A stretch of DNA of 64,000 nt from Simmondsia chinensis (lineage: Eukaryota; Streptophyta; Magnoliopsida; Caryophyllales; Simmondsiaceae): NCBI GenBank assembly GCA_018398585.1, contig JAGTTD010000003.1, forward strand, positions 9,246,637-9,310,636, in the 5' to 3' direction. The notes below the pieces were generated by a model. It saw only the letters and a program-made list of their open reading frames with translations. It was not told where the DNA came from and ran no database searches. How positions within the stretch are numbered: the first letter of the stretch is position 1; every line of letters begins with the position of its first letter. Shown here in pieces: positions 22,000 to 30,982 of the stretch. The position numbers and the translations under genes are program-made.

Positions 22000-22198
22000 T
22001 AAAAAGAGCTATTTTTTCCCAAAAATATGAAATGATCAAATGCCCCTGTTTACATGGCAGCCCAAAAATATGAAATGCTAACTGGATGTACTATTTTGGT
22101 CATTTATAATTTTTGCGTATTATTTTGATAATTTTAAATTTTTTCGTACTATTTTAAGAATAAAAATGTCAAATTGTGCCATTTTGAAAATTCACTTA
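22000..22198 (-). repeat. right terminal inverted repeat of the foldback element
   Basis: The complement reads TAAGTGAATTTTCAAAATGG at the outer end and AAAATAGTACG further in, matching the left repeat. Confidence 0.7.
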
Positions 22199-22205
22199 TT
22201 GTTTA

Positions 22206-23349
22206 CTCTAGCACCTAGTTGTTGTCACTATTTACTTTTCAAAAGCTTAAATATGGAAATTAGTTAGTGGAAAGCATATCTTACAACTTTGAAAATTAAT
22301 GATATCTTAATCCTAACTAATCCATTATGTGGGACCTCGCCTCAAACAACAGCGGCTCCCTTTTTTAATAATTAAAAAAGGGTGAATCAAGAATGTTGCA
22401 CTAAAACAGTATATAGCATAAAGATAAAAATACAAAGACAGAAAACTAAAGAGGTTAAGCACCATTTTCATATTTAAATGATGGAAAAATTAGTTCTCGA
22501 AACACCTTTCTTGGCAAGATGGTTTGAAGCATAATTAGTTTCTCTCGGGGGATGAAGAAATTGTGTGCTACTAAACTAACTACTAGAGTTTAAATTTTGT
22601 TAATCAAGAAATTCCACTTCTTTGGACCAGAGGTAGGCATTATCAACCATGAAATTGTTGAAGTCGAGTCAGACTCAATGATCTGTTGCTAATAATCGGC
22701 TCCCCATTCTTCTTCCTTTCTTCTATATGTTTTTCCTTTCTTATGAAATGCAAGAAAAACACCAGACCACTCGAACAAAATCAGGAAGATCTAGTGACTT
22801 ATGTTAGGTTACTTGAAAGAATTACATATGAATCTGATGATCCTTAAGACCTCGCCAAACCGTGCCTTAATATTAAAAAAGTCTTATTTGTTTAAAGAGA
22901 TACTATGTAGGCATATTTGGTTGAAGCGACATAATAAAAGGTTTTTTGCCTAAAAATGCAAAGGCTATGCCCGGTTTGGTTTTTTCACAACTTTAATCTC
23001 TAGTGTGACTACAATATTTGTGTTTGATTGACATAAACTATTTTTTATGTCATTTTTATAATTTATAAAAGATATAAAAGTTATTTATAACTAAACACAA
23101 AAATTGCAAGAACTACATAAGTTACTTTGATAAGATGGATTAAGAGAAGAGGGAATGATCTGGGAAAGTCGCGCCAGTATCCTTTGATGCTTTTAAATAA
23201 AACCAACAATGTTATATTTAACTAAAAAAACACACAATCTATCCCTCAAGTATCCTAAAATTTAAAAATTTATGAATTAGCTATCTTTTGCAAAAGTCCA
23301 ATAGCCTTTTTTATTGGAAATTGCTAGTGTTATACATAATTATTAGCAT
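22206..23349. other. AT-rich intergenic sequence, nothing recognised
   Basis: No coding frame, RNA gene or repeat end is evident. A block near 22325-22400 and another near 23150-23190 are less AT-rich but match nothing I know. Confidence 0.5.
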
Positions 23350-24078
23350 TATATTTACCGGTTTTCATGGTTCGGTCAACCGTACCAAAAAGCATTTCGG
23401 TTTGGTGAGCCGTAACAGAAATAGCCAAAAAATGCAAACCGTTATTGTTACCGAAATGACCGGTTAACCAATTTTTAGTAATTCGGTTCGGTTATGTTGG
23501 TTTTTACATAACCTCCAAAACGTGACATAAACAAATAGTTATTGGATTTCCATAGTGATCAAAACAGCTCAACGTATCTTCCTTAACATTGTTCAAAGCA
23601 AAAATATTTAACTACTTAGTATTAAGTACACAAAATATAAATAAATAAGTTGAAAAATAAAATCACAAAAGCAGGGTTGTTTGCCAGTGTCAAGACCAAA
23701 AGAGCTTTGGAATGAATTAGGATTTTAATATTTGACTTCGTACTTAAAATTTGATTAATATGAATCTAAAGAAAAATTATGCTGGGCTTGAGAGTCAAAC
23801 CTAGCATCCCTTGGCTTCCCTCGAAGAACATAAAAGTTAGGCTGCCACTAGGCCAACTTCAAAATCCTACTATATCACTTATACATAGAACATATAAATA
23901 AGTATTTCGGTATTTTAATTAACCGAAATAAACAAAATCATGAACTATTACCAACCCGAAACACCTCTAATTTTTTCGGGTCAGTTAACCGAACCGGAAA
24001 TTCGGGATGGTTAACCGTGTTTTCGGGTTAGTATTTCAGTTTGGTATTTTTGTTACAGTTTTTTTGAACACCCCTAAT
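23350..24078. mobile_element. non-coding hAT-like fragment
   Basis: Repeated pieces of the type GGTTCGGTTA, TTAACCGAAC and CGGTTAACC occur at both ends of the interval (23358-23510 and 23905-24050). The right end TTTTTTTGAACACCCCTAA is the complement of TTAGGGGTGTTCAAAA, close to the CAGGGGTGTTCAAA terminus of many plant hAT elements. The left terminus and an 8-bp target duplication were not found. Confidence 0.45.
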
Positions 24079-24327
24079 TATATAGGTATTCTCTATCATA
24101 ATATTGTATTTCTTACTGTATAATACTAACATGACATATTATTTCATTAATATATAAATATCTTCTGTCACAATTTAGTAATTTTTTTGAAATCCGATTA
24201 ATTTCTTTGAAAACATGGATATAGCTTGTGTAAACTATTGTAATCATGTACCATATCTGCATTTTGTGGTGAAAATTGATCAAATTTTAATAAAAATTCA
24301 CTTATTTTTTTGCATATGATACCTAAT

Positions 24328-25150
24328 TGATACCATATCTTATTATATGTACCAAAACGAGGAACCTAGGTTTTATGGACCAAAACGATGAGTTTAGCTT
24401 ATGTAATCTGGAAATGGAAATATTCGTAATTAAATAGTGGATTATGGTCTCTTACCCATTTGCCCCTACCCTCGCCTGCCCGTTCCGAAAATCATGATGC
24501 CCTGTCTCCTTCTGTTGCCCAAAGCTTCCTCTAGAACCTTCCCAGAGACGCTCCCCATTTTTTGAATGAACAATCACGATCGTGCCACGCATCTTCATCC
24601 CATGTGCCCATTTTGTGTTTCTTTGGGCAAACCTGAACCATTGATCTATGCCTTACGAACAGCCCTGATCTTGCCACCGATGGTGGGACGCAAATTGCCT
24701 CAGCTCTATGAATAGAACCTGGGTCTCATGCACTGTTCCACTTCTGATTGCGCTCTCCTCTTTCAAAAGGTTTTGAGTGTTTGTGAGGGTTGCTTGTGCC
24801 GGTTCCCATTCTTAGCCAAATCCCTAGTGGCTTGGCCTTGCCTGCTGGTGATTAGGGTCTTCTTGATGGTGTTCATTGCGCCCTTGCTAGAGTCTGATCT
24901 TTCTGATCTTACTTTAGGTTTCACTCTTAGAAGCTTTTGTAAAGAAAGAGTTTGTATTCATAGCGTAGGGTTCAAGTGCTCTATAATTTGTAATTAATTT
25001 CAGTTTGTAATAATATAAGTAGACCTCTCTAGTAGTGGGGGGTTGTGGATATATGCCATTTAGGGTTGAACCATGTAGATCTGGCGTTCATCGTTCTTAT
25101 TCTTTGATTTATTATATAGTCACTGTCAAGAACTGATCTAAGACCTAACA
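24328..25150 (+). repeat. 5' LTR of the copia element
   Basis: It shares long blocks with 39169-40019, including CCAAAACGAGGAACCTAGG-type sequence near its start, TTTTGAGTGTTTGTGAGGG, GGTTCAAGTG-type sequence and GACCTAACA at the end. The 5' boundary is approximate because the first 30 bp have diverged; TGATACC at 24328 is the best TG start. Confidence 0.75.
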
Positions 25151-25190
25151 AGTGGTATCAGAGCTGCTAGTTAGAAAAAGTTCTTGATAA

Positions 25191-26650
25191 TGGTAGCTAA
25201 GTTTGATATTGAAAATTTTGATGGGGAACAACGACTTTGTGTTGCAGAAAGTCAAGACCGCAGCTTTGATAATGTCCCCAAGAGAGGGAACATCGCTTCT
25301 TCTAGTGGATAAACAACCTTCTCATCTGGCTGAGAAAGAAAAGGTAGAAATCGAGTATCATGCATATGGTTCAAATGTGCTTTGTCTTAATAATAATGTG
25401 TTGTCTCTTTTTGATGGTGAAACTACTATGGTTAAAATCTAGGAAAAACTAGATGAAATATATAAATCAGAATCCCTATCTAATAGGATGTTGTTTACAT
25501 CTAATTCTTTACCTATAGGATGGAAGAGAACAAATCTCTAGAGAATTCCATAGATGAATTTAACAGATTACTTCAGCACTTGAAAGATGTTAATGCAACC
25601 CAAGACGATGAAGTGTAGACTGTTATATTATTTTGTTCTTTACCGAAATACCTCAGGGGCTTTAAGGAGATGTTGAGATGTGGTAGACCAAAAATCACTT
25701 TGCCGAGTTTACCCAGGCCCATAGGATAGTTGAACTAAAAAGAGAAGAAAATAACCACAATAACAAAAATAGTGGAGAGGGCCTAAATGTGAGAGGTAGA
25801 ACTAGTAACAGAGCGAACAATGACAATATAAAGAGATCTAAGAGCAAACATGTTATGCGTCTAAAGGAAGGAAAGGATATGTCAAAGATAAAATGATATG
25901 AATGCAATAAGTTAGGTCACATGAAAACAAACTGTCCTGAAAAGGATAAGTCCTAGGGTTCAGCTGATAATATGGTTTCTTTTGATGCTGATTGTGTTGA
26001 AGTTCTGCTAGCTTCATCTGATTTGAACAATGTGAATGTTATTTGTTATGATGTTGATCATGCTAGTATGTTACATGTTAGATTTGATAGTATTGAACAT
26101 GAATAGGTCTTAAATTCAAGATGTAGCTTTTACATGACCTCAATTTGATCCAATTTTATAAATTACATGCCTATGACTAGAGGGAAGGTGTTGTTAGGGA
26201 ACAATCACGGTGTCAAGTTGTTGGGATGTGTTCTGTCAAGATTAAGCTAACAAATAAGATTGTCTATGTACTGGAAAACATGAGATATGTGCTTGACTTG
26301 AGGAGGAGTTTATTTTCACTAGGATAACTTGATCTAGCTGGATTGACCTTTAGGGCTAGGAAAGGGGAACTGAAAATTATGAAGGGGTCCCTAGTTATAC
26401 TAAAGAGGGAGGTCAAAAATGGGTTGTATGTCCTTCAGGAGTAAAGTAGCTTCAGGTGAATCCCATTTAGTGACAAAACATGACCCAACAATCTTATGGC
26501 ACAAACATTTAGGGCATATATCAAAAAGAGGCTTAAATGAACTGTCTAAGCATAGGTTAATGTGTGGTGATTATGTTTCAAAAGTAGATTTCTGTGAATC
26601 ATGTATCATTGAAAAACATCATAGATTGACTTTCAAATATGGCGAACATG
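25191..26650 (+). pseudogene. copia gag, protease and GAG-pre-integrase
   Basis: The region opens MVAKFDIENFDG, typical of copia gag, and continues in shifting frames with EKLDEIYKSESLSNR and NRLLQHLKDVNATQDDEV (gag helices), a damaged CCHC knuckle near 25890-25945 (CNKLGHMKTNC), protease wording around 26100-26230 with the DSG core lost, and then LWHKHLGHISKRGLNELSKH with FCESCIIEKHHRLTF (26490-26630), the His/Cys pre-integrase motif. The last part is open for 119 codons until it meets the inserted element at 26651. More than ten stops and several frameshifts are present. Confidence 0.75.
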
Positions 26651-27279
26651 TGATGCAGCCCCGCCTCAGCCTTTGGCAGGTTTCGGTGCGAACGGGTCTT
26701 GGCGGGTTGATCTTGGCGAGATGGTTCAATTGGCGAAATCGAGAGAGAGTTGCGGTGAAGATAGAATTTGACTTATAGTAGGATTAGATTTATATTTTAG
26801 ATTTTATTCAATTTTTATATTTATCTTTTGGCATTTATTTATCTTTTAATATTTTATTTATCTATTAGAGTTCGACTTGGAGTCAATTAGCTCCTCTATA
26901 AATACAAGAGGAACCTAGGTTGTTTAATGATCCAAGTTTAGAATTATTTTGAAGAATACACTGTTTCTCTTTTTTCGGGTTATGAGAAATCGAGCCATTG
27001 TTTCTCTTTTTATCGGGTTGTGAGAAATCGAGCCCTTATTTCTCATTTTCTCGGGTTGTGAGAAATTGAGCCCTTGTTTCTCATTTTTTCGGTTGTGAGA
27101 AATCAAGCCCTTGTTTCTTCTTTTTTCGGATTGTGAGAAATCGAGCCTTTGTTTCTCTTTTTTCTCGAGTTGTGAGAAATCGACCCTATCTTTTCCCTTT
27201 GTTTTATTAGTAAATTAATAAAAGGGCTGACCGTTGAACCTTTCCGTTTCCCCAAATCTCCCACTTACGCGCTGCATCA
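26651..27279 (+). repeat. left LTR of the compound element, with 38-bp minisatellite
   Basis: It begins TGATGCAGCCCCGCC and ends ACGCGCTGCATCA. Between about 26960 and 27185 it contains six units of about 38 bp, each with GTTGTGAGAAATCGAGCCC and a TTGTTTCTC run. The PBS-like TTGATATCAGAGC follows at 27281. Confidence 0.88.
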
Positions 27280-27310
27280 GTTGATATCAGAGCTTAGAAC
27301 ACTTCCTAAG

Positions 27311-28765
27311 ATGGCCGGGAGGCAACCAAGGTATGCCGCCATCGGAGACACTCTTGTTTGTGATGTTCAATGGCAGGACGAGAGGAGATTCGAGGAGGTG
27401 GAAGTTCAATTTCGATGAATCAAGGGTTGCTTGATTCAACTAGGGGTAGATCTTGATTTGAAACTAGGAACCCAGCCCCAATGGCCCTTAACACCGGGTG
27501 CTAAAGAAAAGGCGAGGGACGAGATCAAGAATCCGGCATCGGGTGCTAATCTACAGGACCCAGGGCCGAGGCAGCATCGGCTTTTTACTGGCGATGCCAA
27601 CATTGAAGAATGGTGGGTGGAAGCTGATCTTCGTGATGAATTTCCGGAGTTAGAGGAAGAAGACACCATAGTGCTGGAGGAAGGCCAGGACGAGTTGGCG
27701 TCACTCGAGGAGATGGAGGTAGCGGGTGGTGAAGGTCGCGTGCTATTGGTCAGGCGAGTTAGCTTCACAACTAAAGAAGCTGAAGGGGATGATTGGCTAT
27801 GACACAACATATTCCAGACGACATGCACCATTGGCGCCAGGGTTTGCCGCCTAGTCATCGACTCTGGAAGTTGTGAGAACGCCGCCTCTAAGGAAGCCGT
27901 TCAGAAGCTAGGGTTAAAGGTGGAAGATCATCCGAACCCTTATATGGTGTCATGGCACGGGGAACAAGATTAGGTAATCATATCTAAACATTGCCTGGTC
28001 AATTTCTCAATTGGAGCGAGATATCAAGAGTCGATTTGGTGCGACGTGGTGACCATGGATGCTTGCCACTTGTTGTTGGGAAGACCATGGTAGTACAATT
28101 TAGGCGCCATCCACGACGGACACCATAACACCTATAGCTTCATGTTCGAGGGGACGAGGACGGTCTTGTTGCCCAATAAAGTTGAAGCACCAAGTGTTTC
28201 GAAATTTGAGGGCCCAAAACTGGAAGATAGTGCCGTGACGGCGGTTGGCGAGACGGAGTTGGTGTCTACAAAATTAGGCATCACCATGGGAGGACCTACC
28301 TTTGATGAGGCGCCACATCTTGACTTATCTTCTCCACCCATATTTGATGAACCTATTCATGACAAGGAGGAGAAGCCAAAAGGGGTGGAGGAGCCAAAAG
28401 AGTTGGCGTTTCGCTTACTGCAACCAAAGGAAGAACAAAGCAGCTTAGAGTGGGATCATGAAGACACCTTACCGAGAAGTAGGATTCCATACCGCGCATG
28501 CCTTACAGAGCACAAGGATGTCAGACGCCAAATGTGGAGGTTGCTTGCTATGATTTACATCTGGGCGAGGCAGAAAGGAGGATCTACCATACTGACACCA
28601 ACAAAGGATGGGACCTGGCGGGAACATCTTGATGGTGAGATTGAACAGGTTGAGAAATCGAAAGAAGTGACAGTTGCTTTGTTACCGAGAGTGGTGATGG
28701 CGGTAAGGGCAAGCTCACGATGGGAAGACCAGGTACCGGGAGCTAAGCTACCACCCACACTTTAG
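27311..28765 (+). pseudogene. gag-like and retropepsin ORF of the compound element, copy A (four nonsense codons)
   Basis: From ATG 27311 (MAGRQPRYAAIGD) a single frame runs 484 codons to TAG, broken only by four in-frame stops at 27416, 27800, 27971 and 28091. No frameshift is needed. The first half is charged and resembles copy B. Residues about 164-275 form a gypsy-type aspartic protease: HNIFQTTCTIGARVCRLVID then SGSCENAASKEAVQKLGLKV, with the D-S-G-S active site, and CDVVTMDACHLLLGRPW before the last stop. The tail is acidic. In autonomous relatives RT would follow, but here the ORF ends and 3' sequence leads to the middle LTR. At the first stop, copy B has CGA, so that one arose by C-to-T change. 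Confidence 0.75.
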
Positions 28766-29276
28766 CGGGGCAAATGACGAACCGTCTATTGGAGGAAACT
28801 CGGATTGCAAAGAATAACCGTGACTCCTCGCCAAATTCGAGGGTGAATTCCCCTTAGCCCAGAGAGAATGGTGTAGTCTTGGCAAGCCGGGATGATGAAT
28901 CACGATTGGGGCGGCTTGGAGTCTGGCAAGAGGAATTCTAGGCGTAAGAGAACAAGGCTTGGCGGTATTGGCTCAAATGACCCAATGAATTCGAGGATGA
29001 ATTCTCTCCAACCAGGAGATGATGATGCAGCCACCAAATAAGCCTTGGAAGGTCAAGCTGAGTGAGACGGTGCAGCCCAGAACAAGAGGTACAAAGATGC
29101 CAAGGAAAGGCATGGTTGGCGTTAGTGGATAGATTTGAAGCTTGTGGTACACGGTATGAGGATTGGCAATAAGCATGGGTTGGTGGCATTATGTTGGTGA
29201 CATCACATATGCGGCCAGGAAGAATGGACGGATTGTTGCTACATAATGTCTGTTATTGGTGCATTTCCTGGCGGAA
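28766..29276 (+). other. 3' non-coding part of copy A
   Basis: This stretch between the ORF stop and the middle LTR shows no ORF or motif apart from purine-rich patches. It ends TGGCGGAA directly before the TGATGCAGCC of the middle LTR. Confidence 0.5.
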
Positions 29277-29667
29277 TGATGCAGCCCCACCTCTGCCTTT
29301 AGCGGGTTTCGGTGCGATGGGCCTTGACGGGTTGACCTTGGCAAGATGGGTCAATTGGCAGAATCAAGAGAGAGATGCGGCGAAGAGAAAATTTGACTTA
29401 TACTACGACTAGATTTATATTTTAAATTTCATATTTATCTTTTAGAGTTTGATTCCAATTAGGTTAGCTCCTCTGTATATACATGAGGAGATCTAGGGGT
29501 TTGGAGAGCTTTGATTTTGACATTTTTATGAGTTGTTTTAGTTCTTCTATTCTCAAGTGTGAGATTAGGATGAATTTTATCTTCCCCCTTGTAATTTTTA
29601 TTAGAGATTAAGGGAAGGCCTTTGGTTCCTTCCCGTTCCCCAAAATTTCACTTTACTCGCTGTATTA
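29277..29667 (+). repeat. middle LTR of the compound element (short form)
   Basis: It starts TGATGCAGCCCC, shares GGTTTCGGTGCGATGGGCCT-type sequence and the final ACTCGCTGTATTA block with the outer LTRs, and is followed by the well-kept PBS TTGGTATCAGAGC (29669-29681). It lacks the 38-bp minisatellite and has unrelated sequence in its place, so it belongs to a distinct subfamily. Confidence 0.8.
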
Positions 29668-29698
29668 GTTGGTATCAGAGCTCAAAAAGATTTCTAAG

Positions 29699-30343
29699 AT
29701 GCCCCGTGGGCAACAGAGATATGCCGCCTTCGAAGACGTTTATCATTGAGATTGTCCATAGAATGTCGAAAGGAGATTGGATGAGTTCAAGGAGAGATTC
29801 CGCCGAATAGAGTGTTGCTTGATTCGACTGGAGGAAAAGCCCGATGCACCGGGAACCCAGCCCCAATGCCTATTAACACTGGGTGCTATAGAAGAACAGA
29901 CCGACGAGAGCTTCCCAAATCCGTTCCCGGACGAGGAGCTACCGAATCCTAAGCCAAGGCGACATCGGCTCATTACCAATAGCACTAACAATTTTGATGA
30001 TCGAAGGTGGGAATCCGGTCTCCGGATTGAGATTCCGGAGTTTGAAGAAGAAGGTGTCACAGTCATGAAATATCTTAATTTGTCTTCTCCACCCATCTTT
30101 GGTGAGCCCGCATATGATGAGCCCATCTATGATGAGAAGACACTTAAAGACATTGAGAGCCTATACCCACCAGCATTGATAATCCCGCAAACACCAAAAA
30201 AAAAAAAAAAAATCATCCATTCAACCCCCATCACCGCACCAACTCGTACAAGCCCACATCGAAGTACTCTACCACAACCCAAAATAAATGTTTTGGATTT
30301 TCTGCGTTGCCATCGCCAACCACCTTCAAGACTAAGCGGGTGA
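29699..30343 (+). pseudogene. gag-like ORF of the compound element, copy B (protease lost)
   Basis: From ATG 29699 (MPRGQQRYAAFED) one frame reaches TGA at the end with two early stops (in HxDCPxNVERR). It parallels copy A: FRRIECCLIRLEE, PGTQPQ, GLRIEIPEFEEEG. It then jumps from EEEGVTVM directly to LNLSSPPIFGEPAYDEPIYD, which in copy A lies after the protease. The protease and about 200 residues are therefore deleted with the frame kept. The C-terminus is basic and ends FLRCHRQPPSRLSG. It may be a structural (gag-like) protein; its real function is not known. Confidence 0.65.
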
Positions 30344-30365
30344 ATTGTTTCCAACCCAAGGAGAA

Positions 30366-30977
30366 TGATGCAGCCCTGCCTCAGCCATTGGTGGGTTTCG
30401 GTAAAAATGGGGTCTTGGTAGGTTGATCTTGGCGAGATTGGTCAATTGGCAGAATCAAGAGATAGATGCGGTGAAGATAGAATTTGACTTATACTATGAT
30501 TAGATTTATATTTTAGATTTTATTTAGTTTTATATTTATCTCTTGGCATTTATTTATCTCTTAGAGTTTGATATGGAGCCAATTAGCTCTTCTATAAATG
30601 CAAGAGGACCCTAGGTTGTTTGATGATCGAAGTTTTGAATTATTTTGAAGAATACATTGTTTCTCTTTTTTCGAGTTGTGAGAAATCGAGCCATTGTTTC
30701 TCCTTTTATCGGGTTGTGAGAAATTGAGCCCTTGTTTCTCCTTTTCTCGGGTTGTGGAAATCGAGCCCTTGTTTCTCATTTCCTCGGTTGTCAGAAATCG
30801 AGCCCTTGTTTCTTCTTTTCTTGGATTGTGAGAAATCAAGCCCTTGTTTCTCCTTTTCTCTGGTTGTGAGAAATCGGGCCTATCTTTCCTCTTTGTTTTA
30901 TTAGTGAATTAATAAAATTAAAGGAAAGGTCGTTGAACCTTCCCATTTCCCTAAATCTTCCACTACGCGCTGCATCA
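30366..30977 (+). repeat. right LTR of the compound element, with 38-bp minisatellite
   Basis: TGATGCAGCCCTGCC ... CGCGCTGCATCA, 612 bp, with six related units of about 38 bp from about 30655 to 30880. The purine-rich AACCCAAGGAGAA precedes it. It resembles the left LTR more closely than the middle one. Confidence 0.88.
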
Positions 30978-30982
30978 ACATG

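Larger units (their letters stand above)
19185..22198. mobile_element. foldback-type DNA element with long inverted repeats and inner satellite, about 3.0 kb
   Basis: The first 200 bp (19185-19385) and the reverse complement of the last 200 bp (22000-22198) align along their length: TTTTCAAAA-GCACA-TTTGA, AAATAGTACG, CAAAATAGTAC, GGCATTT-GTCATTTCA-ATTTTT. A 7-bp direct repeat TTGTTTA flanks the element (19178-19184 and 22199-22205) and may be the target duplication. The interior is almost wholly an approximately 200-bp satellite, seven units forward and then about three inverted. No ORF of note is present. The layout matches foldback elements or TIR-MULE-like non-autonomous elements; the transposase source is unknown. 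Confidence 0.7.
26651..30977 (+). mobile_element. non-autonomous gypsy-like compound element with three LTRs, 4327 bp
   Basis: The outer LTRs are 26651-27279 and 30366-30977, and a third, shorter LTR lies inside (29277-29667). All begin TGATGCAGCC; the outer two end GCTGCATCA and the middle one ends TGTATTA. Direct repeat ACATG flanks the whole (26646-26650 and 30978-30982), so the three-LTR structure entered or matured as one unit in the copia integrase. Each of the first two LTRs is followed by a tRNA-Met-type PBS and a related ORF. The first ORF keeps a retropepsin region and the second has lost it. No RT, RNase H or integrase is present. Confidence 0.88.

Noticed and set aside
24728..24997. 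89-codon frame with cysteines near the copia start
   Set aside because: It lies within the LTR and a shifted version recurs in the other LTR (39545-39754), so it is LTR sequence, not a gene.
27436..27858. 140-codon serine-rich minus-strand frame
   Set aside because: It is antisense to the gag/protease ORF of the compound element, which has the recognisable protease.
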